A program made the position numbers and the translations under genes. Under the pieces are notes generated by a model that had not been told where the DNA came from, ran no database searches, and saw nothing but the letters and a program-made list of their open reading frames with translations. Below are positions 46,922 to 58,736 of a stretch of 64,000 nucleotides of DNA, piece after piece; position 1 is the stretch's first letter; every line of letters starts with the position of its first letter. This DNA is from Pelobates cultripes (lineage: Eukaryota; Chordata; Amphibia; Anura; Pelobatidae): contig OW240917.1 in assembly GCA_933207985.1 (NCBI GenBank), positions 107,506,486-107,570,485 on the forward strand. The letters run 5' to 3'.

Positions 46922-47390
46922 GCAACGTTTTACAAAAAACAATATAATAAATTAACAAAGTTAACAAGTTTTTGACACCTTATATCACTTAATCACGCAG
47001 GAGTGATAGAAGGACTTCGGTTCCATCCCATTTAAATATGTGAATTGCCACCTTAGTGTATTTCCATGTATTTTACAAATATTGTAGAGGTATGAGAAGA
47101 ATATGTGTAATTCAAGAGCTACAAAAGTGCTCATCTGATCATCCACGCCCATAAATACACTCATCAATTAACACAGTGACAATTCACACACACTGACATG
47201 CAACTGCTCCCCTGTATTCACTGACTCTATTTTTATAAAACTACATTCCCTGAGTTCACATACACTAACAGTTCATACAAGATTACCCACTCTATTTACA
47301 CTTTTATCCTCTTATGCAATGATTCAATTACTGCATTCTCACACTGTGACACTACACAGGAATACTGCACACACACCAACAGGGTCATTC
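46922..47390. other. Unassigned sequence
   Basis: No feature recognised. Confidence 0.4.
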
Positions 47391-47562
47391 ATTAGGTAAA
47401 ATTCAAAGTAAACTCAAAGTGAAATTTAAATTTAGGTTAAAATAGTTGAACTGGAAATATTCTCTTAGTCAGCAATGCTTTCAGTTCAGCTGCTCTGGCC
47501 TTAAATATAAAAATTCACTTTGAATTCACCTTGAATTCTCACGTTAGTAAATAACCATGTTA
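47391..47562. repeat. Short palindromic MITE-like repeat, copy 2
   Basis: GGTCATTCATTAGGTAAAAT ... AAATTCAAAGTAAACTC on the left faces TCACTTTGAATTCACC ... TCACGTTAGTAAATAACC on the right. Same family as 8288-8420. Confidence 0.6.
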
Positions 47563-48115
47563 CAAAAATGTGGGGTTTGATGGTCGACTCATTCTATCGC
47601 AAAATACACTTATTTGGAGATTCTCTGAGGGCCAAAACTTGCCAGCCCTCCTATACTTTCCACAATTTCATAACCTATATCCTCTTTGATGGTGTGATAG
47701 AGCTCCAGTGGGTATATGCAGACATTCTAGAAAAGTACTCTGTTGTCAGCATAATTTCATCCATGAGAAAGATCTACCTGAAAGTTCCCTGCCAAGTTTT
47801 TACTGTAGAGACAAGTTTCCATCAACAGCGCTCCCTCCAAAACCTGTAAGGACTCAGTGGGGGGCCTGACTTGGCAGACCTCATGTAAGAAGTCAAAGCC
47901 TTCAAAATGATTTGACTCCTTCTAAGAAGGGGAAAGAGGTTACAGAGCACAATGTAAAGCTGTCGTGGTTACTGTCTAGCAGTGTTCCTAAGTAATATAT
48001 TATATTTCAAAAGGCCACTGGTCTGTCTAATGTTTTTGAATACTGGCGGCTGCAAAAACTTGAGACATTATAATAAAGCAAGACATTATGTTCCTTTTCA
48101 TAAAAAAAAAAAAAG
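47563..48115 (+). other. Possible retrocopy or LINE 3' end with poly(A)
   Basis: The stretch ends with an AATAAA signal at about 48073 and a run of A at 48102-48114. A 93-codon open frame at 47568-47849 has no similarity I recognise. It could be a processed transcript copy or an unrecognised LINE tail. No target duplication was found. Confidence 0.35.
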
Positions 48116-50922
48116 AAATGCTTTAGTGACTGTTGATTAGCATTCAGACTTATTGTTGGATATGTCTGACAACAGATTTCAATTATATATCTTCACCTTA
48201 TTCCTCAATCCAGCTTTTGCTATTTAATTCCAAACTTCCTACTGCAGTTTGACTGTGTAGGTACATTATTTCATTAATCACAATGCTTGTGACACTTAAC
48301 ATCTAGTCATTCAAACCATTTTTAATTATTTTACTTTGATTTAAAGTAATAACTGATGTACAAATAAAATGTTCCTAGAACAATATTGGTTGTCTGATAT
48401 AATCTGATCACAAAATTAAAATGCTTTTTCATTAATGTTATATATTTATTTCTTTACTATTTCCATCTACCGTTTTGTAATGCTTATATTTTTTCTTTGA
48501 TTCCTGTTTTTAGTTAAATGACAGCCATCTGAGAGTTGAAGATTTCTTGAACTCTCTAATGTTTGTATGTCAAGCGTTACAGACTATTTAATCAATATTT
48601 GTCTTTATAATGGATTGTATAGTAGAACAGTCGTTTTACTGACATGCTAAAAGCAATCTGCAAAGTGAAGTGGAATCTCATTACAATATATGTGACAAAG
48701 CAAAAAGAAATTGAAACATATGGGTAGATATAGATTTAATTATGCAGTGTCACTCTTGAATGTTATCTGCAAGTACCACTAATAGAGCAGATTTTAAACA
48801 TATCCCTTTTTTAAAGCACAAGTGTCAGCTAGTTCATCACTCACGATGATAAGTTAATTTGCCCTCAAGTATACATAGACAATAAGTATAAGACGTACAG
48901 TATTTCACTGGAGTGTTAGAAAGTAATCTTAAATATTCACATAATTTAAGGGAAATTGAAAACTTTAGTTATGAAGAAAAGCTAAAAACTTTAACTTGTT
49001 TATTCTAGAATACGGCATCTCAGATGGATATCATAAAGTTAAGCAAATATATAAAGGTCAGATACAAATAGCTTGCTTCACCTTACTATTATGGGAATTA
49101 GCAGTATAACATTTGTGGAAATATTGACTCAGGAGAAGAAAATTCCTAATAGTAGTAAAATGGGTTTCCGAGAGAAACAATGAAATTGATAGAGATACAA
49201 TGAAGTTTAGCTAGAATTGTTACATTTCAAGAGTTTCGATGGAGGTGGGAGGGAGAGGAGCTTGAATATAAGAATAGAGAAGAGGCGATAAAGAAAGAAC
49301 CAGAGTGACCTGGCAGAAGAGGTAGGAGACTGGACTTTTACTGGATGCCAAACCATGTGGTAGGGGAGAAGGAGTTAAAATGAGTAGTCATGTAGAGAAA
49401 CAGAGACTCACAAGGTTTTTCACTAAACACTGGAGTGTCCAAATTGACAAAATCCAGTGAAAATAACCGAATTCTGACCGCATTCGTAATTCTCAGATTT
49501 ACCAAAGCGAAATGTAGTCTGGATTCAGTCACTCCAATACATTCTATATTATTGGTTTGGATGAGTTTGGAAAATCAGTGATTTTCGCATCCAAACCAAT
49601 CTACAGTGCCAGAATCGGAGATCTATCAATGACTGCATGGCAACTGAAGATAAACCAATTGCATCCGGCCGAATGCCCGTTAACAAATTGTCATTCACTT
49701 GCTGGAAAAAAAGGAAGATAATTTGAGCAAGATGAAAATAAAATTACAATAGGTTTTATTTTATTTAAGGCCTCATGTCGACCAATCATTTTCTCAAAAC
49801 GACACCACAGGTTTAGTGGTTTTTTTTTTTTTTTTTCATTTTCCCTTTTTTTCTGTTTCTTTTTCTTCCATTTAGGTTTTTATTTCTTCTATATCTTTTT
49901 GCTGCTGTGTTTTTCCCCCTCTTTTTTTTTGTTTGTTTTTGTGATTGCTTTTGTCTTTGTTAAATAAAGTTCAGTTATATGAGACGATTGAGACAAGCCC
50001 TTACTGCCCTGACAAGTAAATAGAACTGGATTAGTAATCTTTTTAAAATGTGCATGAATTGCAGTGGTCACATACATATAACTAAATTAAATTAAATTAA
50101 ATTGTGATGATTGTGTTTCTGGTATTACCAATTTCTCTTTATTTTTTACTTTAAAATGCTTTGACAGGGTTTGGTTCTTAATACAGTTGTCTCCCCCGGG
50201 GAAAAGAGTTGGCGTGGTTAACTGTTCTCAAAGCACATGGATTTTTTGTCTATAAACATACCAAAGCTCATGTTAAATTCAGCAATTTTAAGTTTGATAG
50301 GATCCCACCTCTAATGTTTTAATATATAGAGTGGGAAAGGAGATTTGCCAAACAATGCCGTTCAGTAATGCAGTGTGGACAATGGTCTACTCTACAGCTT
50401 ACAAAGTGAGCACTAACCCAGTCAGTCAATAAACCTGACAGTCAGGTAATACTACTTTTGGCTAAAAAGAAAATGAGTTAAAGATACCAAAGATTAATTA
50501 AGGTACAAATTCAACAAAATAAATTGTGCTTTTGATAAACAGACCAACCATGGTGAGGCATGATGACAGCGCAAGAGTGAGCTTTAGCGAGCGAAAGCAG
50601 AAGGAATAGTGGTGGGGTGAAAAGTATCTGAGGTAGGTGAATGGTAAAAAATAGGAGTGAGAGCCAGGGGCAGTGGGAAGTGAAGCAGAAAGAGGAAGAG
50701 GAAAAGAAGGGATTGTAATAATTGCTCATAAAGTTAATGCAGATATTGCAACGAGAAAGAAATAAGTTTACGAATTATTATAACATTTTTAATACCTTTA
50801 GCATTACCAATTCAGACACTCTACCATGCCACCACACACAGCAAAACACTTTCTCCCCTACACAGTACAGCTCCATGTGGCAAAAACTGAGGTAATTACC
50901 TTCCAAAGGTTGAGGGGAGTGC
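48116..50922. other. Unassigned sequence, mostly AT-rich
   Basis: A possible MITE-like repeat lies at 49420-49700 (TTTTTCACTAAACACTGGAG; TTGGTTTGGATGAGTTTGG with an inverted GCATCCAAACCAA). T-rich runs occur at 49820-49930 and a purine-rich patch at 50570-50720. No gene recognised over 2.8 kb. Confidence 0.4.
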
Positions 50923-51383
50923 TGCCACGATTCCTGGCTTTTGCGGCATGTCGGTGCACGCCGGCCGCTGCGGACCCACGCAATTATATAGCCCCACGTC
51001 CGTCCACGGTAAAGACAACGTGGACGTGCGGGTGTCATCACGCAAAAGATGCACACGCACGTTTTGGGGTCAAGAGCTAGGTACAGCCAATCGGATCTGC
51101 AAGAGGGTTATTTAAACTCACTTATTCCTTAGCTCATTGCCCTGTTATGGTTTCCCTTAGATGGTTATCCGAGAGTGTGTTCGTGACCGTGTTTTCTGTT
51201 TTTTGACTTTGGCTTCATTTTGACTTCTCTGATTTTTGGTACCCTAGACTTTTGGCTTTTCCTTATCGCTGTGTCTCGTTCTGTGTCCCTGACCTTGGCT
51301 AGTTTTCTGATTAATCTCGGGTATGTTAAGTCCGGTCATTTTAAGGCCCGGTAAGATGTTACCCTTAGTTCTAGGGTGTGATA
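50923..51383 (+). mobile_element. Diverged solo LTR, relative of the LTR at 14620
   Basis: It shares GGCCGCTGCGGACCCA, GCACACGCACGTTTTGGGGTCA, GAGGGTTATTTAAACTCA, TGTGTCCCTGACCTTGGCTA and TTAAGTCCGGTCATTTTAAG with 14620-15238. The ends are degraded (TGCCACGATTCC at left, GGGTGTGATA at right) and no target duplication is seen. Confidence 0.65.
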
Positions 51384-52530
51384 CTATTCTGTGTGCTGGA
51401 TCAATATAGCCTTGACAAGCTCCGACTCCCACACACAGTTCATGTTACTGGCAGACCCGTCCTTAGAACTGACATGAATGCATGTCGGGCTGCTTGACAA
51501 TCAAGTAGGCCAGCCCATCTAGCTAAGACTGTAGATTGGATAGCTGATGAGATCGTCACCACTAGAAATGTAAGTGATCCAGTTATATATTTTATCTATA
51601 ACTCTATTCTAGAGTTTTCCCTGTTCCAGTTCAGAGATTTTTCTGTATCCATGTTATCCTTCTTCTGCACAGTCCCTCTGTTTATTGTGTATATTTTTAC
51701 TGCTTCCTTCCTGTGACCCAAGCTTTCCTGTTTTGTTTTGGCCTACTTCACAACAGGTAATTTCAGTTAAATCTTCGCGGTCACATATCTGGTGCTCCCC
51801 TCCTGCTAGAGATGTGGTAATGCTTCCTAATAACATATTTGGCCTTCTACAGAATGTCTAGATTCTGCATCTGGAATCATAACAACGCTTTACATTGCCA
51901 AGATGATCATTTGTCCCAGTTAAATATGTTAAAAAAACCTATAACTATCACTCCTTAGTAAGTGCTTGTACTACACTTATGATGAACTCATTTGTAAAGT
52001 GATACGACATTTAATAAATCGAAGGTTGATAGGAAATATCAGGTGTGGTTTTAGCATAAATTATTTACTCTTACTATTTATATTCATAAAATTGTCAACA
52101 TTATTGGCAGCACTGTACAGTGTTTGATCGAGGTATATAAATAAATTCACATCATTAGAAAAAAAAAATGGCTTGGCAGGCAGGTCTGCAGAATGAATGA
52201 ATCAGTTGCTATTAAAATGTTTGCAAAGACATACATATTATGTGCTAAATGTGTAATAAGCAGAGATGACGGGGAACAGTGGCTTGCTGTTAAAAAAGTG
52301 TCTTGCGACTTTATGAATTTCACCTGCATTTAAATATATTTTTAGTTTTCTGCCTTGTATTTCACTGTTTTGCACAGAATAAAATCGCATTTTTATGAAG
52401 AATCTACGTGTTTGTCAGCTTGAACATGAAATTGCGTGGACCTCTACTTGTCTTATTTAGCTTTTCTATTAAACTGATTATCATTGTTCATTATAGCCTT
52501 ATTCTAGACAGAGCTCAACACCCCTAGATT
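51384..52530. other. Unassigned sequence
   Basis: No feature recognised. Confidence 0.4.
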
Positions 52531-53606
52531 TGAACTATGTCAAAAGTGGAGGGTGAATACAAGGCAAACTGACTGATGGTCTCTGGAAACGCGAACAAAC
52601 ATGGTGAAAAAAACACCTTAGTACATTGCAGATTGTGCTGGAGAGCTTAGCCATCTTTTTACAAGCTCCCTGTGACAGAAGCTCCTATGCCATGGTCTTT
52701 TGGAGAAGCTTAAATGCCAGCTTCCTGCCCACATTGCTTACTGTGCTTTCCAGCCAGACATAAGAATCACTTGGTCAGGATAATTTTACACATTGACCGC
52801 TGGCCTGGGAGATACCCTGGAACTTTTCCTCGGATTGGGACTGTGCCGAGGTCCAGGGCTATTTGGAGGGTAGGCAAGGAGGCATAGAAGAATACCTGGA
52901 GCTTAAAGGTCTAGGAACCATTTTGTGAGACCGGAACTAAACCGCCGAATGTCTGGAATCATCGCGATCTGGTAAAACTTTAACACTCTGTAACTTGTGC
53001 GCAGATTCTCTGATCAGGGCACTATTTGGATAGCTTTCCGAGGGTATATTTTGTGTGGGTGTACGGTCCAGCAAAAGAGGGGTTCTGTTGTGTGCCTCTT
53101 GAACAGCAGAAAGACAATTGCTTTAGTTGGGGATAATGAAATTAAGTCCCCAGACAGATTGGCACCAGAGAGGGACAATTTCTGTACATTGCATTGTTCA
53201 GAGGACCCTCTGCAGGAAGAGTCAACATTGCTGTGTATAAATAGCTCTCTGCTGTACAATAAAGATAATTCTACCCCCTACATTCAGATTCGTCTAATGT
53301 GTGGAGGAAAGCTATAGTCATTGCAGCCTGGTCCGGTGCTGTAAAAGGTCCTCAGAGACCTCAGTAAACCTTCTGCAACTGAGTCTGAAGTGCTCCACAG
53401 TCCCCGGTAGCAGCGAGGAAGCTGACTTGGCAGAGGTACTCACTCGGAGTACAGGAGCTATGTCACATTCCCCTATACAAAAAGTCACCTTCAACAGTGA
53501 TCTTTGTCTTATGCATTACACTGACAGTATCACACATTCTATCTAGTTTACAGAGACCACAAGTCAGTTTCCTTTATATTCACCCTCCACTTTTGACACA
53601 ATTCAT
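52531..53606. mobile_element. Element with 55-bp inverted ends and an LTR-like core
   Basis: Left end: TGTCAAAAGTGGAGGGTGAA at about 52538, then CAAACTGACTGATGGTCTCTG. The right end is its inverse (CAGAGACCACAAGTCAGTTT ... TTCACCCTCCACTTTTGACA) to about 53600. The core has TATAAATAGCTCTCTGCTG (53235) then AATAAAGATAATTC, resembling an LTR promoter and polyadenylation region. Sequence near 52840-53040 resembles the LTR-like piece at 37950-38200. Class uncertain. Confidence 0.55.
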
Positions 53607-54114
53607 ATCTGCAGAGATAAGTGATGTCAGATTAAGTGATGTCCGATTAAGTGCAATACAGAGAATTTAGGGAATATTATTCCTGCTGTTTCCAGCGGAG
53701 AGTGTAATAGTTATGTATACAGGGTAAGATTAAATTTGCAGTAAGGCTGGTGGTTTACACTCTAGATATACTTTGTACAGCTACTTGATTAAATCCAGTT
53801 ATTATTTTGTTTACTTTGGCGCCTGAAACTCATAGATATATGCTGTCACAACCAGGCTTGCTATATGCACCACTGTTTTTTGTTAAGCAACTTTGGCATA
53901 ATTGTAACCCATTGAACAGTATCACCAAGCAATATCTCTTATTTTTATTTGTACATACCTTGGTTGTGCTTTCCTTTTTTTCATCTTTTCTATTTCCCTT
54001 TGGAGCTTTCATTATCATGATTTACAAAAGGTTTGGTGTTAATACATGTTTTGATTATCTGAGTTCAAATGGAGTTCTATTTGTAGCTTTTGTAGACAAT
54101 CTGCTTTGTAGATT
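53607..54114. other. Unassigned sequence
   Basis: Contains direct repeats AGTGATGTCAGATTAAGTG / GTGATGTCCGATTAAGTG near 53622-53655. No gene recognised. Confidence 0.4.
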
Positions 54115-54660
54115 TGTAGGGTCTGCTTACAAGTCCCTACATAATGCTGCTCCTACCTACCTATCCTCCCTAATACACAAGTATGTCCCGTCAAGGCCCC
54201 TACGCTCTGCCAAAGTCCTACGTATATCCTCTGTCCATACTCCCACCTCTAACGCTCGCCTCCAAGACTTTTCCAGGTCTGCACTTCTTCTGTGGAACTC
54301 CCTTCCCTTCTCTGTAAGAATTTCACCCAGTCTCCTCTCATTCAAAAAATCACTGAAAACTCACTTCTTCAAGAAAGCATCTAAATTAAACTGTTAGCAG
54401 GTTTTTATCCCCCACTAAGCCCTCAGTGAATACCTTTCTAACAACCTACTTCGTACCCCTACTTTTACCCTTTGTGTCACTATACCCCACTCCCTCTAGA
54501 ATGTAAGCTCATAGAGCAGGGCCCTCCAGCTCTCTGTTCCTGTACGTCCAATTGTCTGGTTACAATTACCTGTCTTTTAGTCCACCCGTTGTATAGCACT
54601 ACAGAATCTGATGGAGCTATATAAATAATAAAATAATAATAATAATAATAATAATAATAG
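54115..54660 (+). pseudogene. L2-clade LINE, C terminus and 3' tail
   Basis: The frame reads SLHNAAPTYLSSLIHKYVP, then ALLLWNSLPFSVRISPSLL and SFKKSLKTHFFKKA, with a stop near 54397. This C-terminal block is characteristic of L2/CR1 LINEs. The 3' UTR (TAGAATGTAAGCTCATAGAG, GAGCTATATAAATAATAAA) ends in an (AAT)n tail at 54625-54660. The element is 5'-truncated at about 54115. Confidence 0.82.
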
Positions 54661-54719
54661 ATATGTAGCCTTCATAACTGCATAAACACAGTATTTCTGT
54701 AGCAACTGTGAATCTGTCA

Positions 54720-55250
54720 GCATGCACCTGACCATCTCCATTAAGAGCGATTCTTTCTTTCAGCTATAACATTCTGTTCTGGACTGTATGTTACTGTTTT
54801 AAAGTGTTCTATTCCTTTCTCTTCTAAATATGCAGTAATACCATGTGACATGCAGTCACCACTGTTCTCTTTTAGAAGTCCTTGAGGCTTTCTCCCAAAC
54901 TTGTTCTCAACACTTGCAATGCATGCCTTCAATCTGTGTGCAGTTTTTGCTTTGTCTTTCACAAGATAAGTCACAGTATATGGAATAATCATCAATAAAC
55001 TTCTTAAACACACAAGACAATGGCTGTATTGGACCATATATGTCTGAGTGGATGGAGTTTCTTTGACTCTGGCCTTGTACTTTTCCTTACTAGACAATGT
55101 TCACATGCTTCTCTGGTGTAATCTATTTGACAAGGTCTTATATCTATTTCTCCAAACCTTTACCCTACAGATCATAAATTGCCTTGAAGTCTCGTTGTCT
55201 TAGTCTTTTATGCCACGGATAGATACAGTTTGAGCAATTCTTGGCAATGT
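54720..55250 (-). pseudogene. Copia-type retrotransposon integrase relic
   Basis: On the minus strand from about 55250: WHKRLRQRDFKAIYDL, then TREACEHCLVRKSTRPESK, the zinc-binding pre-integrase region of Ty1/copia proteins. Next comes an integrase core (VCLRSLLMIIPYTVTYLV, ENKFGRKPQGLLKENSGD) and the conserved YSPEQNVIAERKNRS block ending near 54745. In intact family members the SDNGGE motif holds the second catalytic Asp; here it reads KENSGD. No LTRs, reverse transcriptase or gag were found. Frames change at least twice before 55100. Assignment is by motif order and is fairly firm. Confidence 0.8.
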
Positions 55251-55265
55251 TGGCTGTTTCTTCTT

Positions 55266-56425
55266 TTGTGTTTCATTATTATTATTATTATTATTATTAT
55301 TAAGTTATTATTTATATGGCGCCTACAAATTCCCCAGCGCTTTACAGTAGGTACAGTAGCGAGATAGGACAGTAGTTGGACGGGGAGTTAGGGTCAAGGT
55401 TGGGCTTCTTTAGAATTGGGGTTACAGTTGCATGTTTGAAGGGTGATAGAAATATGCCAGAGGAGAGAGAGAGATTGAGAATTTTAGTGAGAGGTAGAGA
55501 AATAGAAGAAGACAGAGTACGGATGAGATGCAAGGAAATTGGATCTAGGGAGCAGGTGGTTGGGCGGGAGGACTGAAGCAGAGCAGAAACCTCTTCCACT
55601 GTAGCGGGTGCAAATGAACATAGATCAGCAGAGGGAGTGAGGTTAGGGGACATATTATAAGAAGAAGAAGAAATATGAGAGATCTCTTCCCTGATTGTAG
55701 ATATCTTGTCAGTGAAGTGAGTTGCAAAGTCTGAGGCGGTCAAGTTAGTAGGTGGAGGAGAAACAATGGGGCAAAGAAGAGAGTTAAATGTGTGAAATAG
55801 TCATTTGGCTTCGCGGGAGAGTGTGGTTATGAGGGTATTGAAGTAATTTTATTTTGCAGAGGAAAGAGCCAAGATGTATGAGCGCAGCATAAATTTATAG
55901 TGGATAAAGTTAGACACATGGTGATACTTTCTCCAACAGCGTTCAGCAGTTCTGGAGCATTTTTGAAGATATCGAGTCAGCTTGGTGTGCCAAGGTTGTT
56001 GTTCGGGGCGCTTGCTGCGTTTAAATGTAGGAGGTGTCATGATGTCTAGTTGAGAGGAGAGGGTGGAATTGTAGAAGGAGGTTGCAGAGCTAGCACAGGT
56101 GAGGTTAGGTAAAAGGAGAGTTTGGAGATTAGTGGAGAAATGCTCTAGGTCAAGACATTGGAGGTTTCTGTGAGATTGATAATCAAACGGTGGTGTTAAA
56201 TGGGTCTTAGGTATGCCGATGTCAAAAGTCAGCAGATGGTGGTCAGATAGAGGAAAAGGAATATTGGAGAGATTAGAGGCAGAACAGAGATTGGTGAATG
56301 CGAGATCAAGAGTGTTTCCCGCTGTATGGGTTGCTAAATTGGACCATTGCGTAAGGCCAAAGGAGGAGGTTACAGAGAGCAGACGAGAGGCATCAGTGCA
56401 GTTGGGGTATATTGAAATCCCCAAG
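55266..56425 (-). mobile_element. L2-clade LINE, left part (minus strand), split by an LTR retrotransposon
   Basis: The element runs from its 5' region near 62050 to a 3' tail of (ATT)n at 55270-55303, and is interrupted at 56426-61228. Its 3' part is abnormal: reverse transcriptase fingers are joined directly to the tail GCGCTGGGGAATTTGTAGGC. Confidence 0.8.
55342..56425 (-). pseudogene. L2 LINE polyprotein remnant: endonuclease end, linker, reverse transcriptase fingers
   Basis: Reading leftward: the endonuclease after its GDFNI motif (GISIYPNCTDASRLLSVTS, TQWSNLATHTAGNTLDLAFT, PLSDHHLLTFDI), a linker with KRSKRPEQQPWHTKLTRYL, then from 55743 the reverse transcriptase start (SSRPTTCSLDPISLHLI, GIFLSPFKHATVTPILKKP, SPSNYCPISLLYLL). 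Palm and everything after are missing. There are frame changes between 55743 and 55849. Confidence 0.82.
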
Positions 56426-57020
56426 TGTTGTGGTCGTGACCTAAATATGAATATTAATCTCTTAATACATAATAATTAAGCAATACGGAACAACATTAAT
56501 ATTTTTATAATTCATGGTATTATGGTCGAATATGTGGATAGAAAATACACAAAATGTTGTAATATTAAATGTATATTTAATATAACTATAACAAATAAAC
56601 AGATGCTAGCGGAATGTCAATTTCAATAATTATACAATACAATACTACACAAAACACTATTGGTTGCTAAATATTATACAAAAGGCTATTACAATTGCTA
56701 ACTGTTACAATACAAACATATTACTTACAAGGCCCCAGCCAAATGGCTGGGGCTAAGTCAGAGCTGGTGCTACATGATCAGTCAGGTACAGGCAAACAGA
56801 GAGCTCGCTTCTCCTCACATCTGGGTTTTATTCAGTGTAAGTAGGCTGGCCTGTGATGTCACTGCCAGAAGCACAGGTCTTCCTACACACTCCCCCTAGT
56901 GGTGCCCCCAAAGCATTACACTAAATATGCTTTACTGACATCTAGTGGTGCGTCTAAAGCATTAAGCTCATTATGCTTTTTTTTATGACAAAAAGTCATT
57001 AATTAATAAATACCATTACA
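56426..57020 (-). repeat. 3' LTR of the minus-strand retrotransposon
   Basis: 595 bases; the plus-strand sequence begins TGTTGTGGTCGTGACC and ends AATACCATTACA. Confidence 0.93.
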
Positions 57021-57194
57021 AACCACCCTTTGACTTATGTCATAAAACAAACATTATAAACCCGTACATCTTGAATCTACCCTATTTTAACAGTACCTGC
57101 CCTACAACAAAACCCACCTTTTGAAGAATGATACCCATTTACCCGTAAAGTTATGACACTTTATTGCTTATTCAATTTTTATTTACTTTTTTTT

Positions 57195-57335
57195 TTTCAT
57201 TGAGCACATGCATCACCAGTTGGGAAACCTTGGCCTAAAATAAGCACATACCCACCCTTATAATAACAACTGAGCACATGCATTAGCAGTTGGGAAACCT
57301 TGGCCTTAAATAGGCAAATACCCACCCTTGTAATA
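57195..57335. repeat. Tandem duplication of about 67 bases inside the LTR element
   Basis: GAGCACATGCATCACCAGTT ... GGGAAACCTTGGCCTAAAAT is repeated with few changes (GAGCACATGCATTAGCAGTT). Similar pairs occur at 58925/59140 (TTATAGAGGAG) and 59245/59385 (ATATTTCCTGGTCTCTCAG). Confidence 0.75.
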
Positions 57336-57661
57336 ATAGACAACTCAAACCATGTTTTATTAGATTAACCAATGATATTGTGTTCATGTGAGGATGTGTT
57401 TTGGAGCTTAATATAGTATTAGACACCACAAACTCATAACACCTATGAATCATGGCACAGACCGACACGATTTCTGTAGCCTCTGGCTGGTCTGTGTGCC
57501 TGGAATTTTCACAAACATTAGTCCTGGAAACTGGATACTCTATTCTTTGACAGTCTCATAGAACATACGCATGGAGACAGGGATGAATGAAACAGTTCAT
57601 GTGATCAAGGACTTTTGTGTGTTTGTGGTCACATTGTTTTGTTTTTTCTTTCTTTATACCA

Positions 57662-58034
57662 TTAACCACCTTGACGTAACAGTGTCCTGCTCCTGATGCA
57701 TTTGTTCCGACTCTCACCCCTCTTAGCTGCAATATTTTTTCTCCTTACAGCGACAGTTGAGCATAGTGTCCAGTGCTTCTTCTTCTTCTGCTTGAAAGTT
57801 CTTGAATGAAAACACAGGCAATGACGAACACAAACATAAATAATAACTGTGCCAATCATCACAAGTACCATTTGACTGTGGTGTCTTAACCATATTTTTT
57901 CCTATGGCGTTTGGATAAATACCTACACACCTCTCTTCACATCCAGCACACTCCTGATTCACAGATAAACACAATATCACTGCTGTATCTACCAATTTAA
58001 CCCAAACAATCGTTATTACTGCTGCATTTACCAA
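57662..58034 (-). pseudogene. Possible envelope-tail-like remnant
   Basis: Two overlapping minus-strand frames lie just before the 3' LTR, where a retroviral envelope gene would end. One has a cysteine-rich part (QECAGCEERCVG), the other a hydrophobic segment (VLVMIGTVIIYVCVRH) followed by a basic tail. Neither has similarity I recognise. A chance reading is also possible. Confidence 0.2.
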
Positions 58035-58627
58035 TTTAATCTAAACACTCGTTATCACTGCCGTATTTAACCAATTTAATCTAAACATTAACCAAAACAA
58101 TTACATTCCTATTTACCACCCTTCTATTTAAACATGTATAGATAACCCAAAATGCCTACTTTCTCTTATCCCTCTTATTTTTGTTTGTTTTGTTTTTTGA
58201 ACTGCAACCACTCATGCACTTTACACAGACACAAATCAAGCACCTACTGGACAATGGGGTTCCCTCGTTAGAGCCCTCCCACCCCAGTTTGGTTTACACA
58301 AAAATACCCCCTGGTCCCTATGGGTCAATTCCCCCCTTTCCCAGGCAAGCATACATACATACATACAACAATAATAATACATAAGGGTTTCAATTGCAAT
58401 ACAATCACTAGAAATAAGAGAACAGTATGCACAAAATCATAGCATAGACATGTTAAATAGACAATAAAATAAAACATTCAATAGCTCATCAAAGGTCAAC
58501 ATTTAAACACTGGTCTCCATCTGATATTCTATCTGTGTTCCAATGTCCACCTCTGGTTTCTGCTACATCTGAAAAGGTTAGGAAACAGATCAGGATTACT
58601 TTCCTAGTCACTTATAGCGTATACTGC

Positions 58628-58674
58628 AAATATTTTACTTAGAATATATATATATATATATATATATACATACA

Positions 58675-58736
<62 letters not shown>
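58628..58736. repeat. Compound microsatellite (TA)n(CATA)n(CA)n
   Basis: Consecutive runs of TA, CATA and CA in the LTR element interior. Confidence 0.95.

Noticed and set aside
53830..54120. N-terminal hydrophobic part of the open frame at 53807-54397
   Set aside because: Only the part from about 54115 is LINE-derived; the upstream portion is unrelated AT-rich sequence that happens to be open.
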